64,000 nt of DNA from Streptomyces sp. ISL-66 (GTDB lineage Bacteria > Actinomycetota > Actinomycetes > Streptomycetales > Streptomycetaceae). Shown here in pieces: positions 1 to 8,936 of the stretch. The notes below the pieces were generated by a model. The model saw only the letters and a program-made list of their open reading frames with translations, made no database searches and was not told the origin of the DNA. Location of the stretch: contig NZ_JAGGOW010000117.1 in NCBI RefSeq assembly GCF_018614135.1, positions 33,959 through 97,958 of the forward strand, written 5' to 3'. A program made the position numbers and the translations under genes. Numbering within the stretch: position 1 is the stretch's first letter; every line of letters begins with the position of its first letter.

Positions 1-55
1 CTCCAGCGCCGGAGCACCGGATGAGTGCTTCACGGCGTAGAAGGAGGAGCACCCG

Positions 56-1510
56 ATGTTCTGGCAGTGGTTCCGAAACAACGGCCCCGTGACGCCTGCG
101 CGGCTTTCACGACCCGACCGGGCCGCCGGTCTTGCCCACCCCCTCCCGCGGCCGGGCGGCCTCCGCCGGAGGCGGCTCGGGATGTGGGCACTGCTGCTGG
201 CCGCGCTCATGCTGGCCCTGCCGGCAACAGGCGCCCAGGCCGTCCCCCGTCACCCCCAGTCGGTCGCGGCCGCCCAGGAGGCCGCCAACCCCCCGCAGCA
301 CGGGAACGAGGACCGGCTCGGCCGTCCGACGACCACGCCCCTCGGGTCGTTCGGCGGCATCCGCTACGTCCAGTACGACGGTGTGTTCGAAGGCCGGACG
401 ACGACCGGCCGGTTCCGGGTGCCCTACCGGATCAGCGCTCCGGCCGAACCGCATCGCTCCAACGGCAGCGTGCTCGTCGAGCCGCCGCACTTCGTGGTGG
501 GCCTCGGCGCGCTCAACGTCTACTTTGGCAAGGATTTCCTGTTCAGGCGCGGATTCGTACACGCCGCCGTCGGCTGGAGCACCCTCGGTAACCGCATCCT
601 CGACCCGTCCGTCCCCGGCACCTTCATCGACGGAGGAATCGAGGAGGACGGAGCGAGGGTCGACGACGAGATCATCACCGACTTCGCCAAGGCACTCTCC
701 TCCGGTGGCCGCTCGATGGTCGGAAAGGTGTCCCGGAAGTACGTCACGGGCTTCTCCGACAGCTCGTACCCCATCCTCCGCCTCGTCCACTCCGGCGCCG
801 CCGCAGGCGTGTTCGACCTGGCCGTGCCGATCACCACGGAGGGTTTCGACCCGCAGGCCGACCTCGTGGCCGGCCGCTTCGACGGCAAGATCGTCATCGT
901 GAACTCGGAAGCCGACGACTCCACGAACCTGCCCGACCGAGGCGTCGCCCTCAACCGCTACCGCTTCTACGTCGTCGCGGGCAGTCCGCACATCCCGGAT
1001 CCGCTGGACGCGCCGCTGGACCTCCCGTTCCCGGTGAGGCAGACGACACCGGCCTCCTTCGTGCCCGCGCTGCGCGCGCATTTCCTGCAGGGGCACGACT
1101 GGGTCCGCAAGGAGTCTTCGCCGCCGACGAGCACGCAGCTGCGTACTCAGAACGGCACCGTCGTCCGCGACGCCGTCGGCAACGCGATCACCGAGGACCG
1201 CACCGGCCGACGGGTGCCCCGGCTGCCGTTCGTCGAACTCGGTGAGGCGCGCTACATCTCCGGCTTCGTCGGCAGCTACGACAACGTGCGCAACGTACAG
1301 CAGCTCGGCTTCAGTTCCCACGAGGCCTACGCCAATGCGTTCGCCGCCGAAGTCCGCGCCTACCAGAAGGCCCGCTACATCCTGCCCGAGGACGCGGATG
1401 ACATGCGCCGGCGGGCACGGCTGTGCCCGCCGCTGACGTTCACCGAGACCTACCGCGACCACTACACCGAGTTCGTCGCGATCCAGCCCTGCGCGGCCGC
1501 GGCACGCTGA
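56..1510 (+). CDS. secreted alpha/beta-hydrolase domain protein
   Basis: A 484-residue exported protein. The ATG is preceded by a strong ribosome site (AAGGAGGAG, 41-49). After an Arg-rich N-region, residues about 43-63 form a hydrophobic signal segment ending Ala-Gln-Ala. The mature part resembles the alpha/beta-hydrolase domain family (Abhydrolase_10 type) common in actinomycete secreted proteins of unknown substrate. GFSDSSYP around Ser234 is the best candidate for the nucleophile elbow. I see no partner gene; a hairpin at 1673 and a cold-shock gene follow. The family call rests on overall sequence character and the Gly-Phe-Ser-Asp-Ser motif. The substrate cannot be inferred. Confidence 0.75.
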   Translation: MFWQWFRNNGPVTPARLSRPDRAAGLAHPLPRPGGLRRRRLGMWALLLAALMLALPATGAQAVPRHPQSVAAAQEAANPPQHGNEDRLGRPTTTPLGSFGGIRYVQYDGVFEGRTTTGRFRVPYRISAPAEPHRSNGSVLVEPPHFVVGLGALNVYFGKDFLFRRGFVHAAVGWSTLGNRILDPSVPGTFIDGGIEEDGARVDDEIITDFAKALSSGGRSMVGKVSRKYVTGFSDSSYPILRLVHSGAAAGVFDLAVPITTEGFDPQADLVAGRFDGKIVIVNSEADDSTNLPDRGVALNRYRFYVVAGSPHIPDPLDAPLDLPFPVRQTTPASFVPALRAHFLQGHDWVRKESSPPTSTQLRTQNGTVVRDAVGNAITEDRTGRRVPRLPFVELGEARYISGFVGSYDNVRNVQQLGFSSHEAYANAFAAEVRAYQKARYILPEDADDMRRRARLCPPLTFTETYRDHYTEFVAIQPCAAAAR

Positions 1511-1672
1511 GCCCCCGTCTGCGCACTCGCGCACGTGAGCGATGGAGCTGACGGTGCGCACACCGGCGGCCACGGCATCACAGCCTGACAATGCTCCATA
1601 CGTGGGCGTTCTCGTGGAGTGCGGGGAGCTGTCCGTGTAACGTCAGGGCTAGCTGTCATGGTTCCGAAGTAC

Positions 1673-1706
1673 CGGTCGCCCGTGAGTACGCGTTCACGGG
1701 CGACCG
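1673..1706 (+). terminator. 13-bp hairpin between hydrolase and cold-shock gene
   Basis: A perfect 13-bp inverted repeat (arms 1673-1685 and 1694-1706, 8-nt loop) lies 163 bases after the hydrolase stop and 88 bases before the cold-shock start. It could be the hydrolase terminator or a structure in the cold-shock 5' leader. There is no T-tract, as is usual in this GC range. Confidence 0.5.
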
Positions 1707-1793
1707 CGCTGTTCACAGTTTCTGAGGACCAGGGCGATCACCTCCGGTTTCCGCACGGTGCGGGACCGGTTTCGAGTCCCCTTGGAGGGCAAC

Positions 1794-1997
1794 ATGGCTA
1801 CGGGAACTGTTAAGTGGTTCAACGCGGAGAAGGGCTTCGGTTTCATCGAGCAGGACGGCGGCGGCCCGGACGTCTTCGCCCACTACTCGAACATCGCCAG
1901 CTCGGGCTTCCGTGAGCTCCAGGAAGGCCAGAAGGTCAACTTCGACGTCACCCAGGGCCAGAAGGGTCCGCAGGCAGAGAACATCACTCCCGCCTAG
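1794..1997 (+). CDS. cold-shock protein (CspA family)
   Basis: A 67-residue single cold-shock domain. RNP-1-like KGFGFIEQ and RNP-2-like VFAHYSNI are both present, after the typical MATGTVKWFN opening. It should bind single-stranded RNA or DNA as an RNA chaperone in the cytoplasm. The start was set at 1794 because it gives the family N terminus and sits behind GGAGGG (1784-1789); an upstream GTG at 1758 in the same frame would add an unneeded 12 residues. A long 5' region with a hairpin at 1673 is compatible with post-transcriptional control. A GC-rich hairpin follows the stop. Confidence 0.95.
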   Translation: MATGTVKWFNAEKGFGFIEQDGGGPDVFAHYSNIASSGFRELQEGQKVNFDVTQGQKGPQAENITPA

Positions 1998-2007
1998 ACA
2001 ACTCGCT

Positions 2008-2039
2008 GCGCCCGCCCAGGACACTTCCTCGGCGGGCGC
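2008..2039 (+). terminator. hairpin after the cold-shock gene
   Basis: A 9-bp GC-only inverted repeat (arms 2008-2016 and 2031-2039) starts 11 bases after the cold-shock stop. It sits between convergent genes and may serve both strands. Confidence 0.6.
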
Positions 2040-2224
2040 TGCGTGTGGGGCTCCTTCCCGGCCGGCCGGCCTCGCGGTACTTGAGGCTTCGGGTCAAGCC
2101 GGGTACGGGCAAACCACGAGCCTCGCCGAGCAGGCGGGGATGATGCTGCTGCGCGGCGATGGCCCCGGCGTGGACGGCTACGGCCAGGCGACCTGACCCA
2201 CCCACTCCCTGGTCGTCCCGTCGC

Positions 2225-3463
2225 TCACTCGGCAACGCCCGGCTGCGGCCGGGTCCGTATGCCCCAGCGGGCAAGAGACGGGCCTACAGCGCCCAACGCC
2301 CCGAAGAACACCGCCAGCAGCAGCCAGCCCGCCGTACCGAGGCCGAGCACCACCGTGGTGAGGATCGCGGGGGCAAGAGCCTGGCCCGCGCTGAAGCCGA
2401 GGCCGAGGAGACCTTGGTACTGGCCCTGGGCATGGTCGGGGGCAAGACCGAAGCCCAGGGCGAAGCCCGCCGAGGACTCCCAGACCTCTGCCAAGCTATG
2501 GACGAAGATCGCTGCCAGGATCAGTCCCGCTGCCGCCCAGACAGGGGTGTACGCCGCCAGCGCCATCATCGGGCAGCTGACGAGGAAGAGCAGCCCCGCG
2601 GTGCGGAACGCCCTGCCGCCGTCGTGCGGGGTTTCGATACGGGAGCCGATCCTGGTCTGCATCAGCACGCAGAAGGCGGCATTGACGGCGAACAGTGCGG
2701 CCACCGTCCAGCGCGGCGCTTCGGTGTGTTCGGAGATCCAGATCGGCAGGAGCAGGGAGACCACCGGGTATTGCAGTCCCATGGCCCCGTAGAGGGCGGT
2801 GAACGTCAGGAACGGGCGGTCCGTGAAAGCGAGCCAGCGACGCTGCTGCGGCGGTGCTGCCAGCACGGAATAGCGGGGCAGCAGGAGCAGAAGCACCGCG
2901 CACAGGGCGAAGCTCGCCGCGTTGCCGAGGATGAGGGTGACATAGGCGCCACGGGTGTCCGCGGCCAGCGCAAGCCCGGCACCTACCGTTCCCAGAATGA
3001 CGCCCAGGTTGACGAAGGTGCGCAACTTCGCCCGGAACAGGGCCGGGCGATCACCCCCGACCCGGACCACCAGAGCGCCCCAGGCCGCACCACCGGCCGC
3101 TGCCGCGATCTGGTCGACCGTCGCGATGATCGTGAGTGCGGCCCAGCTCTCGACGAGGACGAGGGCCGCCATCGACATCGCCTGGACCGCGAGGGCCAGC
3201 ATCATGATCGTGCGCGCCCCGCGCCGGTCAGCGAGATGTCCTCCGGGTATCCCGGCGCACAGGCCGATCAGTCCGGCGATGGTGAGCGCGGCGCCGACCT
3301 GCACCGCGGGCAGGCCCACGACCAAGGTGAAATAGAGCGCCGACGCCGCGTTGAACAGACCGTTGCCGACCCGGTTGACGAAACTCGCGGCGATCAGCAC
3401 GCGCTCCGGCCTGCTGTCTCCCACCATGCGGCCTATTCGGCCCGTCGGGATACCTTTGATCAT
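2225..3463 (-). CDS. MFS transporter
   Basis: A 412-residue membrane protein with about 12 hydrophobic helices. The loop after helix 2 carries a Major Facilitator signature (GGHLADRRGARTI). It should be a proton-driven exporter in the plasma membrane; the substrate is unknown. The start at 3463 is favoured because this ATG overlaps the TGA of the small upstream ORF (ATGA at 3460-3463), a classical translational-coupling arrangement. A later ATG at 3427 is possible. No ribosome site is evident, which fits coupling. The gene converges on the cold-shock gene. Confidence 0.88.
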   Translation of the reverse strand: MIKGIPTGRIGRMVGDSRPERVLIAASFVNRVGNGLFNAASALYFTLVVGLPAVQVGAALTIAGLIGLCAGIPGGHLADRRGARTIMMLALAVQAMSMAALVLVESWAALTIIATVDQIAAAAGGAAWGALVVRVGGDRPALFRAKLRTFVNLGVILGTVGAGLALAADTRGAYVTLILGNAASFALCAVLLLLLPRYSVLAAPPQQRRWLAFTDRPFLTFTALYGAMGLQYPVVSLLLPIWISEHTEAPRWTVAALFAVNAAFCVLMQTRIGSRIETPHDGGRAFRTAGLLFLVSCPMMALAAYTPVWAAAGLILAAIFVHSLAEVWESSAGFALGFGLAPDHAQGQYQGLLGLGFSAGQALAPAILTTVVLGLGTAGWLLLAVFFGALGAVGPSLARWGIRTRPQPGVAE

Positions 3464-3708
3464 GGACGGCAGGCTAGCAACGCTCGCAGAGTCCGCCGCA
3501 GTTGCCCGGAGCGTCGCGTGGAGGCGCGGCAGTCGCCTGCCCAGGGCGCGACCCAGGACTTGCGTCCCAGCTGGACGGCCCCGGTGACCAGGTACGACGC
3601 TGTCCAGGTGCGGGCGGCATCGGCGTTGGTGCCGACGGGCCCGGTACACGGGGTCCTCGAACGGGGGCCTGCCCACGGCTGCCGCAGCGTCCAGGACTGG
3701 AACTGCAC
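3460..3708 (-). CDS. small ORF coupled to the MFS transporter
   Basis: An 82-residue frame read from GTG 3708. It is not recognised from any family. It looks coding because almost every codon ends in G or C and because its TGA overlaps the ATG of the MFS gene by four bases. The protein has several Trp residues (SWTLRQPWAG near the N terminus, KSWVAPWAG in the middle) and an Arg-rich tail. The start is uncertain: the frame stays open upstream toward 3800 with other GTG codons. It could be a leader ORF or a remnant of a longer gene. Confidence 0.42.
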   Translation of the reverse strand: MQFQSWTLRQPWAGPRSRTPCTGPVGTNADAARTWTASYLVTGAVQLGRKSWVAPWAGDCRASTRRSGQLRRTLRALLACRP

Positions 3709-3876
3709 CACGGCGATCTCCCGCGCCGCGGCCACTGCGGGAGCCGGGCTGGCCCACGCCACGCCTGTGTCCTTTGCACGCTGGTCGGCCAGGTGTCGCA
3801 GCGCTGTTGGCCGGTGTTCGAGACGTTGCCGGGGCCCTGGTGCGCGGTTGGCATCCGGGCAGGCTAGTTTGCTCGG

Positions 3877-4317
3877 ATGAGTCTCCTTGATGATGTGGCC
3901 GAGCGCGATGGCTGGCGGTGCTGGGTGTGTGACGAACCGGTCGACCCCGACGAGTCGGTGAACGACCCGCGGGGGCCAAGTGTCGACAGCCGGACCGCCG
4001 ACCGGAAGGCCAAGGTCGCCGAGCGGCTTGCGCACCGCGGGTGCAATACCCGCAAGGGCGCGGTCAAGGTGGTCATCGCCTGGCCGGAGCGCCTGTACGT
4101 AGTCGAACCCGCGCCGCTGATCGCCGTTGCCGACAGGCTGGAGCGCAAGGGGGGCCGCGAGATGGTGGGCCGTTGTCCGACCAAGAAGGACGCCCAAGAG
4201 GCGGCGGATTGGCTGGTGGACCGGTTCTCCCGACTGGTACCGGGGCTGCCGGTGACCGCCGACATCCAGGCCGGCGGCGGTCAGTTCCTCGTCGTCCTGG
4301 CCACCGGCCGCCGCTGA
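3877..4317 (+). CDS. HNH-like zinc-motif protein
   Basis: A 146-residue cytoplasmic protein. The N-terminal part has a CWVC zinc knuckle (Cys15, Cys18) and, after a charged linker, HRGCNTRKG (His53, Cys56, Asn57). This matches the second half of an HNH nuclease fold (H..CN..K). The first catalytic His of the canonical motif is not obvious (VDS where DH is usual), so nuclease activity is doubtful. The C-terminal half has no recognised fold. It is transcribed away from the MFS gene; the substrate is unknown. Confidence 0.6.
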   Translation: MSLLDDVAERDGWRCWVCDEPVDPDESVNDPRGPSVDSRTADRKAKVAERLAHRGCNTRKGAVKVVIAWPERLYVVEPAPLIAVADRLERKGGREMVGRCPTKKDAQEAADWLVDRFSRLVPGLPVTADIQAGGGQFLVVLATGRR

Positions 4318-4506
4318 AGGTAATCGGCGACAGTCGCCATGTGGGCATCGGCGCAGTCGCGGCCGGACTGCTCGGCGGCATGCCCTACGTGCGGTGGTCG
4401 GCGACCCGCGAGGCAGACCGGATTCGCGGCTAGGCCGATCCGTCCTGCCCTGTGTCGTGGTTCAGCAGCGGATCACGGCCGGGTAGGAGGGTGGGAGCTC
4501 GGCGGT

Positions 4507-4809
4507 TTACTTCTCTTCCGCGATCCGCTCCCGGTCCCGGATGAGCGCGTCTTCTCGGGCCTCTGGGGAAACAGGCTCGCCGTAGGTGATCGCCGCAGCG
4601 TCGCCGATGGGGGCCAGGGAGTACCGGATGGGGGAGCGGGTCGTGCTCGTCGGCAGGCGCAGGCGGGCGACACCGACCGGGAGTTCGGCCCGCAGCGCTC
4701 CGTGCCAGCGGATCCACCCGGTGAAGGTGAAGCCGGATTCGGACAGGTCCGCGCGCAAGGAGGCGGCGAGAGATTCCGACTGGCCCGCCGCCGTCGGTTC
4801 GTGGGACAT
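4507..4809 (-). CDS. hypothetical 100-residue protein
   Basis: A short soluble protein with the start placed at ATG 4809 (MSHEPTAAG). The frame extends further upstream, but the sequence there overlaps the region before the XRE remnant and looks non-coding. No family is recognised. The sequence is acidic, with a helix-rich Glu/Arg tail ending in Glu-Glu-Lys. It is divergent from the XRE regulator remnant starting at 4952, so the two may have been co-regulated. Confidence 0.45.
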   Translation of the reverse strand: MSHEPTAAGQSESLAASLRADLSESGFTFTGWIRWHGALRAELPVGVARLRLPTSTTRSPIRYSLAPIGDAAAITYGEPVSPEAREDALIRDRERIAEEK

Positions 4810-4951
4810 CCGCTGATTCTCCGGCCCGCCACTGACAACGTGGGCAGAGGCTTGAGATCGCAGAGGTCGCCCTGTTGGGCAGTTGACGTCCGCAGGTCGC
4901 TCGCGGGGAGCACCGTCCGGGTGAGGAGTCCAGAACGGAGAGGTGCCCGTC

Positions 4952-5946
4952 ATGACCCAATCCCCAGACACCGGCACCGGGGCGCGCGTGCGCGTGGCCC
5001 GGATCGCGGCAGGCCTGACGCAGGCGGAGACGGCCGGTCTGGTGGGCCGATCCGAACGCTGGGCCGAGGACGTCGAAGCCGGCCGGCTCCCGCTGGACGG
5101 TACTCCCTGATCACCGCCGTCGCCACGGTCTGCGAGGTCGACGTCGTGGCTGCTCGGACAGCCCTACCGGCTCCGCCGCGAGCAGGGCTCCGCCGTCCCG
5201 CACGTACCCGCGCTTCGCGCAGCCCTGCGCCGCTCCTCCCGCATCCTCTCCGGCCACCCCGGTCTCGTGCCGTCCGCGCCGGCCGCGGCCGGGGCCGCGA
5301 CCCATCTGGACGATCCGATCGTGAAAGCGGCCGTGGCCTGGGACCGGTGCGGCGCCCTGCTTCACCAGGGCTCGTTGCGCGAGACGCAGGCGGTCGCGGA
5401 CGCCGCCCTGCGCGATCTGGAGCCGATCTCGGCGACGGGGGACACCGACGCCCTCGTGCTGGAAGGCACGCTGGTGCTGCGTCAGGTCGTCGCCTGCGCC
5501 TGCGCCTGCGCCGGCGACGCCGACGGTGCCTGGAGCCAGTCCACCCGCGCGGTGGAGGTCTCCGAGCGCCTCCCGGCGGTCATCACGATCTGCGGTGGCA
5601 GACCGTGTTCTCCCGGGCGAACGTCCTCGTGCACACGACCGAGGCCGGGGTCGAGGTGGACGCGCCCGACACCGGGCTCTCGTTCGTCGACGACGTCGAC
5701 GTGACGGCGATGCCGAGCCGGGAGGGCATCACCCACTACCGGATCGACGAGGCGCGGGCCATGCACCGCATGGGCCGCTCCGGCGAAGCCGCGGTGACGT
5801 TGCGGGCGGCGGCGCAGCGGGCCACGCACTACGTGCACGCGTACCCCATGGCCCGCGAACTCGTCGGCGACATGGTCCGCCGGGGCGTTCCCTCGCAGGC
5901 CGTTGCCCCGTCCGGGCTGGTCCGCAGGAGGGAACGGATGTCCTGA
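4952..5946 (+). pseudogene. broken XRE-family regulator
   Basis: The remains of a helix-turn-helix regulator of the common Streptomyces type: N-terminal HTH plus a long C-terminal repeat domain. ATG 4952 opens with an XRE HTH (VARIAAGLTQAETAGLVGRS), but the frame stops at 5108. The reading then has to move to another frame (YSLITAVATVCEVDV), back again near 5148 (LLGQPYRLR, later HLDDPIVKAAVAWDRCGALL), and again near 5590 (WQTVFSRANVLVHTTEAG) before ending at 5946. At least three frameshifts mean no full product. The HTH fragment alone (52 residues) could still be made. Confidence 0.75.
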
Positions 5947-6442
5947 CATCAGGGTGCATATGCCAGTTGGGCGGCTTACGGAATTCCTGTGGCTCGCCCT
6001 ACTTCTTCGGCGGGACGACCCTCATGCCGCGACCATCACCTACGGTTCCCAAGCCGACACAAGGGGTGACATGGGCGGCATCCTGCACGTGCGCGACACG
6101 ATCGGGAGCGCCGCCGCATGGCCTGGCGACGACGGCAGGAGGGGCCTGGTCGGCGGGGTGCCCGGGTGGCGCCAGCCGGGCACCCCGCCGACGCGGGTGA
6201 GGATCCGCCCCGAGAAGACCGAAGACCGGGGTGGGTGTGCATCCCGGCCTGGCAACGAGCCTGGCCGGAAACGGTTCCGCGGGCCTTGCCATCCGTCGCG
6301 CCTCTTCTGCTGCGAGAGGACCGTCAGCGGGCGCACTCGGCCATGGGTGATCCACTTCCAGGCGGCGCCGGTGTCGGCCGTTGCCGCGCTTCTTGCGGGG
6401 TAGGAGCGGCTCATATGTCAGCAAGGGAAAGAGGGGGCGGCG
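5947..6442. other. gene-free stretch with a long hairpin
   Basis: About 500 bases between the XRE remnant and the ZIP gene. No frame looks like a real protein. The only clear structure is the 17-bp inverted repeat at 6149-6192. Confidence 0.5.
6149..6192. repeat. 17-bp inverted repeat with palindromic loop
   Basis: Arms 6149-6165 and 6176-6192 are perfectly complementary. The 10-base centre contains the 8-base palindrome TGGCGCCA (6167-6174), so nearly the whole 44 bases are self-complementary with one G-G mismatch pair. It could be a terminator for the upstream unit or a protein or recombinase site. No T-tract follows. Confidence 0.6.
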
Positions 6443-7192
6443 ATGAGCGGAGCGTTGACGGCGGGAGGGTGGGGTTTGTTCGCGGGGGCGGCTCTGCTGG
6501 TGGGCGCGGCTACCGGCTCGCTGGTGCGCGTTCCGCCCCGGCTGATCGCTCTGGTCATGGCGTTCGGGAGCGGTGTGCTGATGGCGGCGGTGTCGTTCGA
6601 GCTGATCGCCGATGCCTACGAGCGTTCGGGGATCTGGCCGGTCGTGGCGGGCGCGGTCGGCGGCGCCGGCGTGTACTCGGGGGCCAATGCGCTGCTGGCG
6701 CGGCATGGTGCGCAGCACCGTAAGCGTTCCGGGGAGCAGCAGCCTTCCGAAGCCGAAGCTCCGGGGTCGGGCAACGCCATCGCCCTGGGGGCGCTGCTCG
6801 ACGGGATCCCGGAGTCCGTGGTCATCGGGACAAGTCTGTTGGGTGGTGGACACCTCGGGGTCGCAACGGTGGGCGCGGTGTTCATCAGCAACATTCCCGA
6901 GGGACTGGCCAGCTCCGCCGGCATGAGGAGCGCCGGACGGAGTCGGACGTACGTGTTCGTCTTGTGGGGCAGCATCGCCGTGATCAGCGGTTTGGCGGCG
7001 CTGGCCGGGTACGCGCTGCTCGGCGGGGCTTCGGAGGCGACGATGGCGGTGATCACCGCGGTGGCCGCCGGGGCGATCCTGGCGATGATCGCCGACACGA
7101 TGATCCCCGAGGCATACAGCAAGGTGCATCTCTTGACAGGACTGGTGACCGTGGTCGGCTTCCTGTCCGCGTTCGCACTGTCTCACCTGTAG
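6443..7192 (+). CDS. ZIP-family metal transporter
   Basis: A 249-residue integral membrane protein with about eight helices. A short polar, charged loop at residues 88-108 separates the first three helices from the rest. The metal path of ZIP carriers is visible as DGIPES (120-125) and SNIPEG (149-154), matching the helix 4 and helix 5 signatures (HN..E replaced by D..PE in the first, as in ZupT-like bacterial members). It should import a divalent cation such as zinc, iron or manganese. ATG 6443 follows a GA-rich ribosome site (6431-6440). No metal-regulator gene is adjacent. Confidence 0.85.
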   Translation: MSGALTAGGWGLFAGAALLVGAATGSLVRVPPRLIALVMAFGSGVLMAAVSFELIADAYERSGIWPVVAGAVGGAGVYSGANALLARHGAQHRKRSGEQQPSEAEAPGSGNAIALGALLDGIPESVVIGTSLLGGGHLGVATVGAVFISNIPEGLASSAGMRSAGRSRTYVFVLWGSIAVISGLAALAGYALLGGASEATMAVITAVAAGAILAMIADTMIPEAYSKVHLLTGLVTVVGFLSAFALSHL

Positions 7193-7447
7193 ACACGTGG
7201 TGCCGGGCGGACCTTGCTGACGCCGAGTGTGCCGGGTAGCTGCCTGTTCTCGCGCGTCGCGGGGCCACCGGCAGACACCTGACTCCGCACCCCCGTGAAG
7301 CCAGTACCCGCGGCAGCCCCCCAAACAACTGCATGGCCAGCGACGTAAGTGTGGCCTTTCTTCACCCCGCGTCCGCGGACGCGGTTCTCGGCGCCAGCAC
7401 CGGGCAGGTGTGTGGTGTACGGAGACCGCCGGACGGAGGGAGGGGTC

Positions 7448-7846
7448 ATGATCGCACCCGTACTGGAGCGCTACCTGCCTCGTGTGAATGAAGCAGCAGC
7501 GGCAGCGCGCGAGGCGACCCGCGCCTTCCTCGATCAGGCTGGCCAGGCCCGCCCACCCGCCGGGTCTCGCAGCGCCGACGACGCCGTGCTGCTGGTTGTC
7601 GGCGAGCTGGTCAGCAACGCGATCCGCCACACCGACGGCCCCTGCACTCTCCGCTTGGCATTGCGGGGGGACGGCGTCGACATCCGTGTCACCGACACCA
7701 GCCCCCACCCGCCCGAGCCGCGTGCGCCGCACACCGAGGGAAGCGGCGGCTGGGGATGGCTGGTGGTGAACCACCTCGCAACCGACCTGCACATTGAGCC
7801 GGCCCCCGGCGGCGGCAAAACCATCTGCGCCCGCGTCCCCTGGTAG
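7448..7846 (+). CDS. RsbW-like ATP-binding protein (anti-sigma type HATPase)
   Basis: A 132-residue single-domain protein of the HATPase_c_2 type, abundant in Streptomyces as anti-sigma or serine-kinase modules. The N box is ELVSNAIRHT (Glu53, Asn57); the G1 region is VTDTSPHPPEPR; the G2 region is GSGGWGWLVVN. A proposed role is binding a STAS partner or sigma factor and phosphorylating the STAS serine. No cognate antagonist or sigma gene is adjacent; a STAS protein occurs far away at 38944. The start at 7448 lies behind GGAGGGAGGGG and replaces a longer open frame. Confidence 0.8.
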   Translation: MIAPVLERYLPRVNEAAAAAREATRAFLDQAGQARPPAGSRSADDAVLLVVGELVSNAIRHTDGPCTLRLALRGDGVDIRVTDTSPHPPEPRAPHTEGSGGWGWLVVNHLATDLHIEPAPGGGKTICARVPW

Positions 7847-8096
7847 AAGACCCATGAACTTCGGCGCCGACACCCTCGGCCTCCTCACCGCGGTTCGGGT
7901 CACGGTGGCCGGCCCTTCCGGCAACGCCGACGGCATCCAGGTGCTCTCCGGGATCGCGGGATTTGAGGGTGGCCTTCGCACCCCTCCCTTCATGCTGCGG
8001 CCGGGGTGAGCCACATCACCTCCTCGCTATGCATCCGTTCGGTCCTGCTGGAAGTCCCATGGAGGGATACATTCCGGATAAGAGGAGTAAAGAACA

Positions 8097-8882
8097 GTGG
8101 GCAAGCAGAAGTCCGTGGTGATGGCGGTGCTGTGTGTGATGGTCGCTGTCGGCGTGACCGCCTGTGGCGGGGAAGTCAACAAGCCGGCCGCCAAGACGCC
8201 GCCGAGCGCCTCTCCCTCGCCGCAGCCCCCAGTGGACCCGTTCGCCGGTCTCTCCGCCGACCAGATCGCCGACAAGGCACTGGACACGACGAAGGCGGCC
8301 GATTCCTTGAGAGTCAAGGGCTCCGATGCTTCCGATGAGGAACCGATGGCCTTCGATCTCGCCCTCGCCAAGCAGGGCGACTGCGACGGCAACATCACTT
8401 CCGAAGGCGCCACCGCGGCCCTGCGCAAGGTGAGCCAGACCATGTATATGAAGGGCGACGAGAAGTTCTGGCAGCAGATGGGCAAAGGGGAGGCGACCTC
8501 CGCCGAGGAGGCCGCAGCAGTAGCTGAACTGCTCAAGGGCCGCTGGGTCAAGATCTCCGCCGAGGAGGCGAAGAAGGAGGGCTTGGCCGCCATCTGCGAC
8601 GCGGACGCCCTCCTGGAACCGGCCGACAGCACGAAGACCGGTCTCACCAAGGGCGCCGACACCACGCTCGACGGCAAGAAGGCCGCCGTCCTGACCAAGA
8701 AGGACGGCGCCGAAACTCTTACCTTCTACGTGGCCAAGGAGGGCGAGCCCTACCTCCTCAAGTTCACCAGTCAGGGGGGCAAGGAGCCCAAGTCCGCGGA
8801 GTTCTCCGACTTCAATGCGCCGATCACCGTCGCGGCACCGCCCGCCGAGCAGATCATCGACCCCTCGAAGATGGGCGGCTGA
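8097..8882 (+). CDS. secreted lipoprotein
   Basis: A 261-residue protein. GTG 8097 follows AGAGGAG (8082-8088). Residues 1-23 form a type II signal ending in a lipobox-like Val-Thr-Ala-Cys, so the mature protein should be lipid-anchored on the outer membrane face. A Pro/Ser-rich linker (about 30-45) precedes a domain rich in Lys, Asp and Glu. The layout resembles actinomycete LppX/LprG-like lipoproteins (LADQIADKAL, a central strand-rich domain, a C-terminal ITVAAP), but this is a weak family guess. A GC-rich hairpin follows, so it is probably monocistronic. Confidence 0.75.
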   Translation: MGKQKSVVMAVLCVMVAVGVTACGGEVNKPAAKTPPSASPSPQPPVDPFAGLSADQIADKALDTTKAADSLRVKGSDASDEEPMAFDLALAKQGDCDGNITSEGATAALRKVSQTMYMKGDEKFWQQMGKGEATSAEEAAAVAELLKGRWVKISAEEAKKEGLAAICDADALLEPADSTKTGLTKGADTTLDGKKAAVLTKKDGAETLTFYVAKEGEPYLLKFTSQGGKEPKSAEFSDFNAPITVAAPPAEQIIDPSKMGG

Positions 8883-8888
8883 TTCCCA

Positions 8889-8936
8889 CCCCGCCCGCCT
8901 AGCGGTGGCTCGTTGAACCGGGGCGGGCGGGCGGGG
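8889..8936 (+). terminator. GC-rich hairpin after the lipoprotein gene
   Basis: An 11-bp perfect inverted repeat (arms 8889-8899 and 8926-8936) separated by 26 bases, starting 6 bases after the stop codon. Confidence 0.55.

Noticed and set aside
2225..3979. 584-codon version of the MFS transporter
   Set aside because: The 172 additional N-terminal residues are Arg/Gly-rich with no membrane segments. The ATGA overlap with the upstream small ORF supports the start at 3463.
4339..5946. Single 535-codon gene in this frame
   Set aside because: Only two short pieces of this frame match the XRE regulator. The remainder is Arg/Pro-rich shadow, so the locus is a frameshifted pseudogene.
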